This document shows, piece by piece, positions 32,001 to 43,281 of a DNA stretch of 60,000 bases. The notes beneath the pieces were generated by a model. The model saw only the letters and a program-made list of their open reading frames with translations. It ran no database searches and had not been told where the DNA came from. Every line of letters starts with the position of its first letter. Position 1 is the stretch's first letter. The DNA is from Takakia lepidozioides. Its lineage: Eukaryota; Streptophyta; Takakiopsida; Takakiales; Takakiaceae. A program made the translations under genes and the position numbers. The DNA is taken from the NCBI GenBank assembly GCA_030704615.1, contig CM060731.1:6636001-6696000 (forward strand). The letters are read 5' to 3'.

Positions 32001-35000
32001 ACAGGTGACGACGAATGCGCAAGAGCAGCTGGACACACAAGCACATCAGTTCAAGATGGAGATATCTCCTGCAGCAGAGAGCCTGCGTGACTATGTGACG
32101 AGGTACTTTCTGCTCTACAAAACCAACCTATTCTTTCGGGAGATAGCAGATGCTCGCCGGAGCCACGAGTTCACCGACCAGCCGAACGCGGACAAAGCAG
32201 CAATGCGCCTTCTGTACAGGTACATACGCGCTGCCTTTCTTTCAAGTCCTGGCATTTCAGGATGTTAGAGGCCTAAGTGGTGTTAGGGAAAATGGCGCCG
32301 AATTTCCAGTCAGGGCTCCGAAAATGGCAAAGTCCCTAGACTGGCTGGCCCGGAACTGGAAATTCGGCGCCATTTTCCAGTTCCAGGCCCTATTGCCGTT
32401 CAGGGACTTAGCCATTTTCGGGCTAAGTCCCTAGTGTGGCTGGCCCGGAACTGGAAATTCGGCGCCGTTTTCCAGTTCTAGGCCCTATTGCCGTCCAGGG
32501 ACTTAGCCATTTTCGGGCTAAGTCCCTAGACTGGCTGGCCATGAAGTGGAAATTCGGCGCCATATTCCAGTTCCAGGCCCTATTGCCGTCCAGGGACTTA
32601 GCCATTTTCGGTCTAAGTCCCTAGGGTGGCTGGCCCGGAACTGGAAATTCGGCGCCGTATTCCAGTTCTAGGCCCTATTGCCGTCCAGGGACTTAGCCAT
32701 TTTCCGGCTAAGTCCCTAGACTGGCTGGCCCTGAAGTGGAAATTCGGCGCCATATTCCAGTTCCAGGCCCTATTGCCGTCCAGGGACTTAGCCATTTTAG
32801 GTCTAAGTCCCTAGGGTGGCTGGCCCGGAACTGGAAATTCGGCGCCGTATTCCAGTTCTAGGCCCTATTGCCGTCCAGGGACTTAGCCATTTTCGGGCCA
32901 AGTCCCTAGACTGGCTGGCCCTGAAGTGGAAATTCGGCGCCATATTCCAGTTCCAGGCCCTATTGCCGTCCAGGGACTTAGCCATTTTCGGTCTAAGTCC
33001 CTAGGGTGGCTGGCCCGGAACTGGAAATTCGGCGCCGTATTCCAGTTCTAGGCCCTATTGCCGTCCAGGGACTTAGCCATTTTTTGTGTAAGTCCCTAGG
33101 GTGGCTGGCCCGGAAGTGGAAATTCGGCGCCGTTTTCCAGTTCCAGGCCGTATTGCCGTCCAGGGACTTAGCCATTTTCGGGCTAAGTCCCTACACTGGG
33201 TGGCCCTGAAGTGGAAATTCGGCGCCATATTCCAGTTGTAGGCCCTATTGCCGTTCAGGGAGTTAGCCATTTTCGGACCTCATTGGGTTTTTCATGAATG
33301 CAGGTACTGTAAGTTCTCGCTTTTGGAGAAAGGTCATCTGTCTTTCGAGCCACCATTCTTCCTGGCATGGAGGAACCCTGGGGCTGACTCCATGTACACT
33401 GACGATATTGTGAAGGAGTGGCATCTGGAACATTTGCGTGATTGCCCTTGGTATGTGGACCTTCCGCCCGGCTCGCTCGACCCATCCGAGTTTCAATTGA
33501 AGCTGGATGCTGAATTCCGACGAAACCGGGCTCCGCTGCCTCCGTTGGGTGCAAAAGAGGCAAAAGCGCTTGCGAACTCCAGGAAAGCGGCAGAGCTTGC
33601 TCAGGCAGGAATTCAAGAGAAATTGCATGAGAAGAGTAAAGGTCAAAGGAAAAGGACAAGGAAACAGGTGACTGCAGTAACACCCAAAAAGAAGAAAACC
33701 ATCGGGGCATCGGAGGAGGCGCAGGAGGGGACCCAAGAGAGTGACTCCGACGCCGATTTTGTTCAAGGTCCTGCGACTGCTGTTGCTCCTACCCAGTCAC
33801 CGGTCGTCCGGGTTCCCAAGTCAGTTCGGAGTGGGACTGGCTCTGCCAAGAAGTTGGCATTTGAGGGCGAGCCTACACGGCGGTATTCGGCGGTGACGTT
33901 TACGCACAGGCCAAAGCTAGAACCTCCAACCATCATCCAATGCGTCAATGAGAGCTTCCTTGACGCTCTCGCTGCCAGGGCGAAGAAGGTGGCACACAAC
34001 AAGTCTCTGGCGGAGCAGAAGGGAAAAGCCAAGAAGAGGGCTGCCGGTACAGAGCCTAAAGACACCCCTGGTTTTGAAGCCATGATGGAATTCTTCACGG
34101 CTGTGAGCACGAATTGCAAGAGCACTCGGGGGGGGGTTGAGGTGGAGAGAGCTTGCGACATGATTCTCCTCGACATTCCAGATGGGGAGCTGCTGGAGGG
34201 CCTGGATGGTGTGCCCACCTGGAACAGGTTTACTGAGGACTACTGGAAAGCCGGGTTTGGGCTGGCGGGGATGCTTCTGGATGACGGTGGATGTGTGGTT
34301 GTCCTTGCCACGAGAGGGAAGACCACAGAGAATGCGGTGGCAAGGTGGACACCGAAAAGTGTCACCCCGGTCCTCCTCAGAAAATGGTTCTGCATCAGTA
34401 CGCAGGGGTTGCGAACAGAGGGCCAAAGTGTAAGTTATCAATCTATTGCATTCACTTCATATTGTGGTGTATGTTAAGTAGACCCTGGAATTGATCCCTT
34501 CTTTGTTGGATGTGCAGACATTGGTGTTTGAGGCATATTGCTTTGTGAAGAGAGGGTCTACGTTCAAATTCCGCAACGACGGTCGTCTTGTTGATGCCGC
34601 TGTGGACCCTGTAACCTACGATGTCCTCTACAACTATGTGCCCCACTCTAGTATGCCGAAGGACACAAAGACAGGCAAACCGTGGCGGTACAGCCGGACC
34701 CGAAGCCCTGCTTTCATCCAAACCCTCATGGAGACGTGCTCGGATGTCCAAGGGCGGATTCTGGACCTCACATGCGGCACGGGTAAGCCTTCACGTGCTC
34801 AGTTTGTCCCCTGGCCCCATTGCAATTGCATGCCGCAAGCTATTAACCGCCCGCTTTGTTCCTCAGGTGCTTCAATGTGGGCAGGGACGTTGTCCGACAG
34901 GCATGTGTTCGCCTTCGAGCCAGATACTGCCCTCCACAACTCGGAACTTGCAGCGGCTGAACGTCTGCCGAAAGAGGAAGAGGCATCCTCGGAGGATGAG

Positions 35001-35654
35001 GAAAAATCCGAGAAGGAGCAGGGGGAGGAAGTTGGGATCGAGGCCGAGGAGCCCCCGGTTTACGAGTGAGTGGTGGCATTGTAAGTTGCCTCCAGATTTT
35101 GTGAGGCACCTCCCTCCGCTCTCTTATTTCATTGAAAACCCTTTCTGGTTGTGCTGGTATTGACATTCTTCAAGTGGATTTGTTCTTACTGTAGGATGCC
35201 AAGTACTGCCGGAGGGACGTCTACACCGGAGTTCATGGGCAGGAGGAACGTGCCTTTTTTTGCCAGGGGAGATTTCATGCCTAGTCCAGAAAGGGAGTAC
35301 ATCCTGCCTACTTATGCTGCCCGGCTTGCTTCGGTGTCCATTAGGAGGTGTTCCGAACGTAGTCGTGTACAGCAGATTTTAGACGAGGCAAGCCTCAAGA
35401 AAATGAAGATGAGGGAGGAGGCAGCAGCTATTAGAGCCCGTCGGGCTCGTAGATTTGTGTTGGATTCTGCTGAGGAAAGTGGGGGAGAAGACGCAGAAGA
35501 TTCCCAGGAGGTGAGGTGGACAGTCCCCCAAGGAGAGGACGGGATTTTTGAGAGGCATAGTGGAACTGATGCATCACAGAGCTCGGAGGATGAGGGGGAT
35601 GAGGGGGATGAGGAAGAAGGTGGGGCAAGTTCCTCGGAGGGTGTAGGAGAGTAG
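29038..35654 (+). CDS. ParB/Srx-like plus class-beta amino-methyltransferase-like protein, 10 exons, 1,494 aa
   Basis: Ten exons fit: 29038-29214, 29562-31003, 31122-31311, 31414-31698, 31784-31909, 32005-32219, 33304-34429, 34518-34782, 34867-35065 and 35195-35654; total 4,485 nt, all phases closing. The first intron uses a GC donor (CAG|GCAAGC). Residues ~60-390 are low-complexity and basic. Around 395-540 lies a ParB/sulfiredoxin-like domain with FYVWDGNHRLLAWM. After a helical middle (~540-810) and a Lys-rich linker comes a methyltransferase-like region: a motif-IV-like DMILLDIPDG (~1,098), LLDDGGCVVVLATRG, a motif-X-like SPAFIQTLMETCS, then SAM motif I ILDLTCGTGASMW and FAFEPD (~1,265-1,290). 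The order IV-X-I is that of class-beta N4C/N6A DNA methylases. Motif IV lacks the usual (D/S)PP(Y/F), so activity is uncertain. The C-terminus is acidic. Not a known host gene; it travels in the Mutator-like element, divergent from its transposase. Confidence 0.8.
32294..33285. repeat. Intronic palindrome array, exact 95-bp period
   Basis: Inside intron 6 of the methyltransferase gene, GGCGCC cores at 32,366, 32,461, 32,556, 32,651, 32,746, 32,841, 32,936, 33,031, 33,126 and 33,221 are exactly 95 bp apart, with an extra core at 32,294. Alternate units differ (CCATATTCCAG versus CCGTATTCCAG), a 190-bp higher-order unit. Each unit also carries the inverted pair GGGACTTAGCC / GGCTAAGTCCC separated by about 7 bases, a likely hairpin. 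Confidence 0.97.
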
Positions 35655-35717
35655 TGCCCATTCCGGCTATGACAGTTAGAACACACTTGTATAGACGTGG
35701 CTTGCCACAAAATTTGC

Positions 35718-35723
35718 AATAAA
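35718..35723 (+). promoter_or_regulatory. Poly(A) signal of the methyltransferase gene
   Basis: AATAAA lies 64 bases after the TAG at 35,652-35,654 and before the right terminal repeat, so the transcript can end inside the element. Confidence 0.6.
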
Positions 35724-35815
35724 ATGTTGCATTTTAAGTCCACTGGTGCCACATTCCAACTTCACATGACCCTATTTCCGTGCCTCCTAACCCTATTTCC
35801 GTGGACTCACAATGG

Positions 35816-35875
35816 TCTGCTCATGCTTTTTTTTTTTCCGCTCATGCTCATGCCGCTCATGAAATAGCAGCCCCC
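35816..35875 (-). repeat. Right terminal inverted repeat of the Mutator-like element
   Basis: On the minus strand it reads GGGGGCTGCTATTTCATGAGC, then ATGAGC/GGC units, an A-run, and GCATGAGCAGA, mirroring the left end. Confidence 0.88.
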
Positions 35876-35884
35876 ATTCAATTG
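35876..35884. repeat. Right 9-bp target-site duplication
   Basis: ATTCAATTG, identical to 21,687-21,695. Confidence 0.9.
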
Positions 35885-37240
35885 AAAGGATATTACAGAC
35901 CTAGCCTCGTTGGAGTTATCAACGCATATAGCAAATGCGTACTCCAACGCAGGTGCAATGACGTGACAAAGCAACATTTCCTTGACCTAAAAACTAGTCC
36001 CTCTACACACAGTGGTAGACCTGAAGGTTTTTCCACGATGTCCTCCCCCATGACACAAATTGAAAACATGTTCAGGGATGTTTTCTGCCTAACTTCATTT
36101 TCTACCCAATCACATCTCCTCTACGCTGATGATGTTGCCCTTTTGGCACAATCCCCGGTCTTTCTGCAACGCCATATCAAAATTTTGGAACAGTTATGCA
36201 AAGACTATGGGATGCAAGTCAATCTTAGCAAGACCAAGATCATGGTCTTCAATGGCCAGGCTGATTGTAGATTCATCTTCAACCAGCAGGAAATTGAGAT
36301 TATCAAATCATACCGGTACCTAGGTCTGGTTATCCACTCCCCCAAGTTTCACTTTGCAGCCACTGCCTTCGACAAATTGACTAAAGGTAAGGCGGCCTCC
36401 GTCCGCCTTCACACCAAATGCAAGCAAATACATCTACGGCATCCCCCGACCAAAAAGTGGTTGTTTGACACCGTTGTCAGCCCTGCTACCATCAATGGTT
36501 GTGAGTTCTGGGCACCTGGTGTCCCTGTCTCCTGGTGGGAAAAGAATTTGGAACCATTACAGTCATCTTTTCTAGCACAACTCCATCTCAGATCCTAGGT
36601 GCAGAGTTTGCATGTGTACCATTGCAATCCGAGGCACGGTTTAGGCTTACAATCTTTCTCCATAGATTGCAGGCCCTTCCACCCAAAGGGCTAGTGGCAA
36701 GGGCCCTCACAACATCTATGAGGCTCAAAGCTGCAGGTTTCGGGAACTCCTGGTATGCTCGAGTGGACAGTTTATTGAAACGTAACGGACTTTCTACTGC
36801 TTTCCTATTACCAATAAACCCACATGAGGTGGACATCACATCCAGACATGACCGCAACAGACTCATTCGGAGAGAGCTTATGGAATTACATGTCAAGAGA
36901 ACATGGATGCTACCCAATCTCACAACAAAGCTCCACTTCTATCGAGAGACATTCTTGGTGCTCCGCGATGATAGAATCTTCAGACCAAATTACCTTTCAG
37001 CACCCTTACCTCCTTCCCTCTTGAGGGCATTGGGGCAGTTCAGGGTGGGTTCCCACAACCTACGGATAGAGACTGGCAGATGGGAAAACCTGCAACGGGA
37101 GGACCGCCTATGTCCAGCTTGCATAGGGTGCAGCAAGGAAATTGAAACTGAAGAACACTTCTTCTTCTACTGCCCTGTATACTACGACATCCGTTTGAAC
37201 AACTTTGTGGATATGTGCATCCTAGTTTCAGTTTCAGGAG
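35885..37240 (+). pseudogene. LINE-type reverse transcriptase fragment
   Basis: The plus strand encodes a non-LTR reverse transcriptase part: SHLLYADDVALLAQ with the catalytic YADD (about 36,113-36,155), MQVNLSKTKIMVF and SYRYLGLVI. After a frame change near 36,540-36,600 it continues with a C-terminal region ending in a zinc-binding block CPACIGCSKEIETEEHFFF. The N-terminal endonuclease and the thumb-proximal start are missing, and no poly(A) tail is visible, so it is a dead fragment. Confidence 0.85.
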
Positions 37241-37287
37241 AACTCAACGCCCAGAAAACAAGAACACAAGTAGGGGTAGAACTCACC

Positions 37288-37587
37288 TCATGCGCAGCAG
37301 TTTTTGTGCCGTTTGCGCACCTTTTGGAGAGACTCTACAGATGGAGGTGCAATTTCCTCCGAACTGTCCTCCACCTCATTGTCGTCGCCCATGCTATACT
37401 CGCTTGTGTCAAAATCCGAACTCGAAGACCACCCACCGCTCTGCCTTCCCTCTCGCACCGACGCCATCTGTACCGGATTCAGTCGAGCCAGGCGGGGGCT
37501 CCTTCGCACCGCGGGGCTGGAATGTGCAGAAGTGGGAGGAGGTGATGCTGCCTCGGCGGTCGAGCGCTTCTTACTAGGCGTGGACAT
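37288..37587 (-). other. Possible first exon of an unknown minus-strand gene
   Basis: An ATG near 37,587 opens MSTPSKKRSTAEAASPPPTS, followed by RRSPRLARLNP and an acidic stretch, and reaches KRHKNCCA at about 37,288. A GTGAGT donor follows, but a TGA sits one base before it, so the exon is broken or spliced elsewhere. Basic nuclear-type N-termini like this occur in transposon genes; no family is recognised. Just upstream (37,588-37,660) a short GACATAGACCATGAC-type unit is tandemly repeated. Confidence 0.35.
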
Positions 37588-37871
37588 AGACCATGACAAA
37601 GATGAAGACGAGCGAGGACATAGACCATGACCAAGACAAAGACGAGCGAGGAAGACCAAGACATGCAAAGGAGGAAAGAAGGACAAGGAGGGGAGTGTGA
37701 TCACACACCCCCCCGATCTGTAGTGAAGATCCGGCCGTTGTTGATTTCAAATATGAACACGTGTCGTGCATCCGACACTATGGCCTTTTCGACTTTGAGA
37801 CGTTAAACCCTAAACCACTTACAATCCTCCAGACAACTAGATGTAGTGATTCACACAACTGACATGGATCC

Positions 37872-37935
37872 GAGGTTTACTATTTCATGAGCGCATGAGC
37901 CCATGAGCCTATGAGCCTATGAGCTCATGAGCGGA
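37872..37935 (+). repeat. Left terminus of a second Mutator-like element
   Basis: GAGGTTTACTATTTCATGAGC followed by tandem ATGAGC units matches the left end of the 14-kb element at 20 of 21 bases. It points rightward. I found no matching right end in the window, so that element is truncated or rearranged. Confidence 0.75.
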
Positions 37936-39420
37936 CATCCGCGGAATTGATGTGTGAGAAGTGAACACAGTGCTCTGCCAAATGATTCAGCAAAAACAAA
38001 CTCAACTGTAGTGGTTCTCCCATCGCAGAGAAGGGTCCATTCGACACCCATCGCACCATGTCAGGTTGAGGTCCTTACACACACACCTACACACCGAGAA
38101 TTTGCGAACCCACATCAGCTGGAGAGAACATGGAAATTACCCCGTGGATCACATGCAAGCATGAATGAGACATGGGTTTATGTTACATGGGAGATTTTGG
38201 TGTACCTGTGCGACATGCAACTCTGTCTACATACTCCATAAGTCGCTGTCCCAAGACCCAAGTGGACAGGGGAGGCCGGTGAGTCTGTACCACAAATGGT
38301 AATCATACAGCAGAGGGTACTGCTGCCCAACGTGCAAAAGCCGCCGGCTGCAGGATGCTAGGCATGCAAACTCGGGCACAGCACGGCTCCTCTGCACCCC
38401 ACTCCGTCCCAACCAGTGCAAAACAACCGTGCATGCATTGACTGCCCTCTGGCTTTCTCTCCAGGCATTTGGGGGTCTGCGATCTGCTACACGTAAGTGT
38501 CTTTGAATGCGACGATCAAAGGATCCGGTCACTTGCAGTTGCCGTCTCAAGGGTAGCATTGCAAGAATCAGAATTAAGTAAGAAAGATGGTGGAAGAAGC
38601 TGCAAACAGCAAATGAGTGAAGTGGCAAGGCGATGCTCCATTTTTAACATGCTCCCCTTCCCGCCATGGTGATAGAGCCACACAAATGGACTCCCTTCCC
38701 GCCACGGTGCAATTTCACGGCAACGGAACGGGATTGTCCGCCGAAACGTGATTGGAGATGGCCTAAGACAAGTGGCGCAGGTTCTGGCCTTGTAGTCAGG
38801 TTGTTCACACTTCAATGCACACATTTCATACACATTCAACCATATGCCCAAGATCACAACGTCGTCAATCGTGAAAATTGAAATTCCAGGTACGTCCTCC
38901 GATTCCTTACACACACACGAACTGTAGAGACAGGTCGTTTTCTAGGATGTCGTTGTTTGAGTCGATTTTGGTCATTTCTCTCAGTGTCTTGTTGAAAAGA
39001 TTCTAGTTATGATGGGAAGCATCGTGATGGCTTAAATGGTTTGCTGTTGAGTGTAACTTTTCATCATGTTGTGGAATCTACCGGTTGGTATAAAATGTCA
39101 ACTGTCTTCTCTGCCAAAGGATGTGCGGCTGAACCTTTCAAATTGAGATTGCAGGAGGAGGGAATGACGGTAGTGAAATGGGAGTGGCAGAGCCAATTGA
39201 GGAATCTCTGCAAAGGAGAATCCGGCCCCCTGCAACGGCGTGCACAAACAACATTGAAGAGGCTCCCCAACAAAAATGAGTTCCCCCTCGCCCATGCGGA
39301 GGACTTCCAATTAATCACCCCTGTAGACAGAACACCCGAGATGACAGGTTGTGGGAAAGAGAAGTGGCACGTGCCCGAGCCCTGGGCTTTCAAGGATGCC
39401 ACGCCCATGTGAACGTTGTT
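37936..39420. other. Region without a confident gene
   Basis: A minus-strand frame (38,227 to about 38,570) encodes SFDRRIQRHLRVADRRPPNA and PEFACLASCSRR and might be a fragment of a transposon gene; I recognise no family. A plus-strand frame at 39,041-39,412 might be the start of the TNP2 gene that follows, but its motifs are not decisive. Confidence 0.35.
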
Positions 39421-39429
39421 TGGGCACTA

Positions 39430-42400
39430 CAAGTAGATCTGAGGACGGTTGTGCGCACACATCTCCTTCACCACAAAAGACCTGAAGCATTTCGGGTGTG
39501 GATTGGAGATGGACCTGCAGACGAAGACGATGAGGAGTGGGCACAATTGGACAATGCACACCCCCGAGGGAGCCATACAGACAGGCCAGACGAGGACTAT
39601 GTCATGGGCGCAGGACATGAACCAGGCATGGACGAGGGGTGGAGATTACTCGAATGTTGCAGGAAGCATTCCACATCATGGACGATGCTGAAGAGGGGGA
39701 CGGCGCTGCGACAACTGGGGATGGTGATGACGCAGGAAATGAAGGCATTCACGTGGGGGAAGGCGTGGAAGGAGGTGGAGATGGAGAATTGAATTTTGCA
39801 CACATGACACTAGAAGAAGCATGTGTGCCACTGTACGAGGGATGCCAAATCCACAAGCTTGTTGCCACCATGCTGTTGTTGATGAACCTGTGCACAACCC
39901 ACGGTGTCTCAGACCATTTTGTGGACGAGTTGTTCTCTTTGCTTCGGCTCAACTTGCTTCCACAACCAAATGAAATGCAAAAAGCTGTCACATGGCCAAC
40001 CAAATGATTGGGAAGCTCGGCCTCACTACGTGAAAATACTGCATGTCCAAAAGAACATGTACTTTTCAGAAGAGAGTACAAGGATGCTATGGAGTGCCCC
40101 AAATGCGGTGCAGCCGATACATGATGTGGGCAGGTTACAACAGCCAGCCAAGGTGTTGAGGCACTTTCCCCTTATCCCCCGTCTATTACGAATGTACAAA
40201 TGCAAGACCATTAGTGAGCTCATGACTTGGCATTCCAGGAATGCCTCAAACGATGGTTTGGTAAGGCATGTCCCAGATTTCCCTTGCATGGAAGCATATA
40301 GATGCAACTTGGCCCGATTTTGCCGAGGACCCACGCAATGTGCGATTGGCTGTATCTACAGATGGAGTAAACCCATACGGATCAAAGAGTTGCACATGGT
40401 CCACATGGCCCGTGCAGTTGGTGGCATACAACCTGCCACCATGGTTGACAACAAAGAAATTCTTTGTCATGTTGTCTCTCTTGATTCCAGGCAAGGAGTC
40501 CGTGACAAATGCAAACATAGATGTGTATTTGCAACCATTGATTGAAGAGCTACAGGAACTATGGATTGGAGTTGAAGCTTACGACATTTTGAAACCAGTA
40601 GGGCAACGGAGTTTCACCCTCCATGCCATACTCATGTGGTCAATCCACGATTTCCCCGCATATGGCCTTGTTGCGGGTTGCAAGACAAAGGGCTACAAAG
40701 GGTGCCCCATTGTGGGCCCTATGTGGATTCACGGCACTCAAAGTCACTAGGGAAGACAATATACATGGGCATCGACGTTACCTTGCAAGAAACCACCCTA
40801 CCGACGAGCAAGAAGGCACTTCAATGGATGTGTTGAAAAGAGAATGGCACCAAATGCTGTGACACCGGAGGAGACATTGCAATTTGCAAAGGAGAAAGAG
40901 GCATTCATGGAGATTGGAGGAGAGACGGAAGTAGTGCGGATCCAGCCATGGAGCACGGGGTGAAGCGCCGGACAATCCTTTGGATTTGCCATACTGGAAG
41001 GTGCATGAATCCCCCCCCCCCCCCATTCACTCACTTTCTTTCACATTGTGCTTCCTGGAATTACCTTTACTGTCAGGAGTCCTTCCACCAACTCCTAAGT
41101 CAGTGTAACTACTATGCAGTAGATGTTGAAGTCGTACCTCACTGTGGAGAGGATCGTGGAGTTGTTGAAAGCAGAATGTAGTAACATGGACAAACTTCTG
41201 CCACATATTCTACTTTTTTTGCCCGTAGAACTTGGTCTCATGGGAGGACATTTGGCATTTCAGAACCTCTTGCAGCGGTACCTCCTGGACCCCATGCATT
41301 GTGAGAAGAACTTCTGCGAGAACATTCTGAAGACTATCTTTGGGGAGAAGGATACGATAAACGTACGAAATGACATGGAGATTGAAGGGATACGGTCACA
41401 TCTGTGGCTAAGGCCTGATCCAAATAGACCAGGCAAAGTGCTCATGCCAGCAGCATCATACGTCCTGACCAAATCAGAGCAAAAGGATTTTTTGAAGACA
41501 TTGGGAGCCATGAAAGTGCCAACCGGATTCTCGGGTGCTTTCCAAAAGCATGCCATAAACAAGAAATGGTCGGGGATGAAGTCACATGATCTATACATGA
41601 TGATGCAACAGATTTTGCCAGTGTGCATTCGGGGGGTACGATGGCGCCAGGTCCTCGAACAGCCATAATGCGTGTAAGTCGAGTGTTTAGGAAGATTTGT
41701 GCAAAGGTGTGGGATCCGAGGGACATACATCGTTGCATGAGGATGTGGCTATGACCCTATGTTTGCTGGAGAAAGAATTCCCTCCATCATTCTTTGACGT
41801 CATGACGCACTTGCTAGTGCATCTTGTAGAGGAGTTGCATGTGTGTGGGCCCGTAGCCAGCCGGTGGATGTACCCCATGGAGAGGTACATGAAGGATCTG
41901 AAGGGGTATGTACGCAACATGGCACGGCCAAAGGGGAGTATGGCGGAGGGCCACATCCGCGATGAAGCCCTGGGCTTCATGACAGAGTATATGTCTTCAT
42001 TTGATGCAATACAACGACGGGTGTGGGACGAGAACGAGGAAGAAGGAGTTGTAGGCGAGGTCTTAGAAGGTGGTGGAACAAAGCGTGCCATGAGCCCGCG
42101 CCTTCGGGATGTGGCACATGATTATGTGCTGAACAACACAACAACCATGACACCATGGAGACAGTGGGTGCCAACTTACATCCCTCCTGTGCTATTCTTA
42201 ATGGTCTTTGTATGCTGGAATTACATATATATTGTCACAAGTCATTCCGGCCACTATGGGAGTGGGATCGTGTACTAACAGGGTGCTTCAGACGACTACA
42301 GAGGGTGTTTCGTAGATCTTGGTTGTTGCTTGCAAGTGATTATGAAGTAGGCTGCATCACTACAGTGTGCTTGAAAGGACACACACTCTGCATGTGGCAT

Positions 42401-43281
42401 GCATGTACAGCACAGTGTTGGTCAGGGGGACTGAGTTGCAGCTTCTATTTGGTTTCTGCCAAAAAGTACGCAGCGGAGAAGGTCCGCCTGAAAACGGAAC
42501 GGAGTGCATTTGCAAAAGCATGGCGGAGGGGCGGTTGTAGGCGCAGATCCCCAGTGGAGTACCCCACAACAATGGAGGAGCTGCAGCCCTTTACAGTGTG
42601 GGTCAGATCTGCAATTGCAGTGTACGCATCAGAGAACGAGGACCCAGATGAGGGCATGGTGAGTCTGTCATTCCCCCCAGGGCTGATTGCCACTTCGTAC
42701 GGTCAATGAAAGCATATGGCAATCACTATAGAGTGGACGATGCCAACACCAGCCTCCTAGTGACTTATGACAGCGGAGTGGCATCATTTTTTGAACAAGA
42801 GAGTGAGAGCTGTGCACAAGATCAGAATCCAATTTCATGCCATGTGCAATATGTAGGAGTGATCAAAGAGATCCTTAAACTAGACTATGGTCTTGTGAAG
42901 CCAATTCTATTCCGTTGTTCTTGGGTAAAAGCCAATATGGTAGGAGAGAATGCCACCATGAAACGGGATGAGTACGGGTTCCTCCTTGCTGATTTTAGAA
43001 AAATGCTACCACAAGATGAAGAGCCATTCATCTTCCCATCGCAAGTTGAGCAAGTTTTCTTTTCAGATGACACCCATGCGCCGGGATGGAAGGTGGTTCT
43101 TCACAAGGACCCCCGGGCCAAACGAGTCATGGCCGACGTCCTTGATCTGGACCTAGGGGAGAATGCCGACCACGAGGGTCTGAGGGAACCACAAAATCTA
43201 CCAGATATGGCCGAACCAGTCTCTTTGGAAGGAGCAGTTACCTTTAATGAGGAAGACATTCCAGGGTTGGTAATTACCGCA
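39430..43281 (+). pseudogene. CACTA (En/Spm) TNP2-type transposase with DUF4218 and DUF4216 regions, frameshifted
   Basis: Blocks in order: LEEACVPLYEGCQIHKL (~39,810), KVLRHFPLIPRLLRMYKC (~40,150), DPRNVRLAVSTDGVNPYG (~40,330), YNLPPWLTTKKFFVMLSLL (~40,430), DVYLQPLIEELQELW, DFPAYGLVAGCKTKG. These are the TNP2 core. A DUF4218-like region follows (YLLDPMHCEKNF at ~41,280; VASRWMYPMERYMKDLKGY at ~41,860), then a DUF4216-like region (ISCHVQYVGVIKEILKLDYG, 42,830). At least three frame changes (near 39,950, 40,270 and 41,690) show decay. The frame breaks at 43,281; its missing acidic tail is at 46,679-46,623 on the other strand because of an inversion. Confidence 0.87.

Larger units (their letters stand above)
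21696..35875. mobile_element. Complete 14.18-kb Mutator-like DNA transposon with two cargo-scale genes
   Basis: The element is bounded by inverted repeats (GAGGTTTGCTATTTCATGAGC and, inverted, GGGGGCTGCTATTTCATGAGC) and a perfect 9-bp target duplication. Inside are a minus-strand SWIM-finger transposase gene (22,477-26,200), a divergent plus-strand ten-exon ParB/methyltransferase gene (29,038-35,654), and four clusters of a GGCGCC-centred palindrome (about 21,964-22,310, 26,382-27,931, 28,260-28,792 and 32,294-33,226), with a 450-bp perfectly symmetric hairpin in the middle. The MTase gene lacks visible lesions, so the insertion looks recent. Superfamily assignment rests on the TSD length, the TIRs and the SWIM transposase. 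Confidence 0.88.

Noticed and set aside
35312-35752. Minus-strand Ser/Pro-rich frame
   Set aside because: It mirrors the acidic C-terminal exon of the methyltransferase gene on the other strand.
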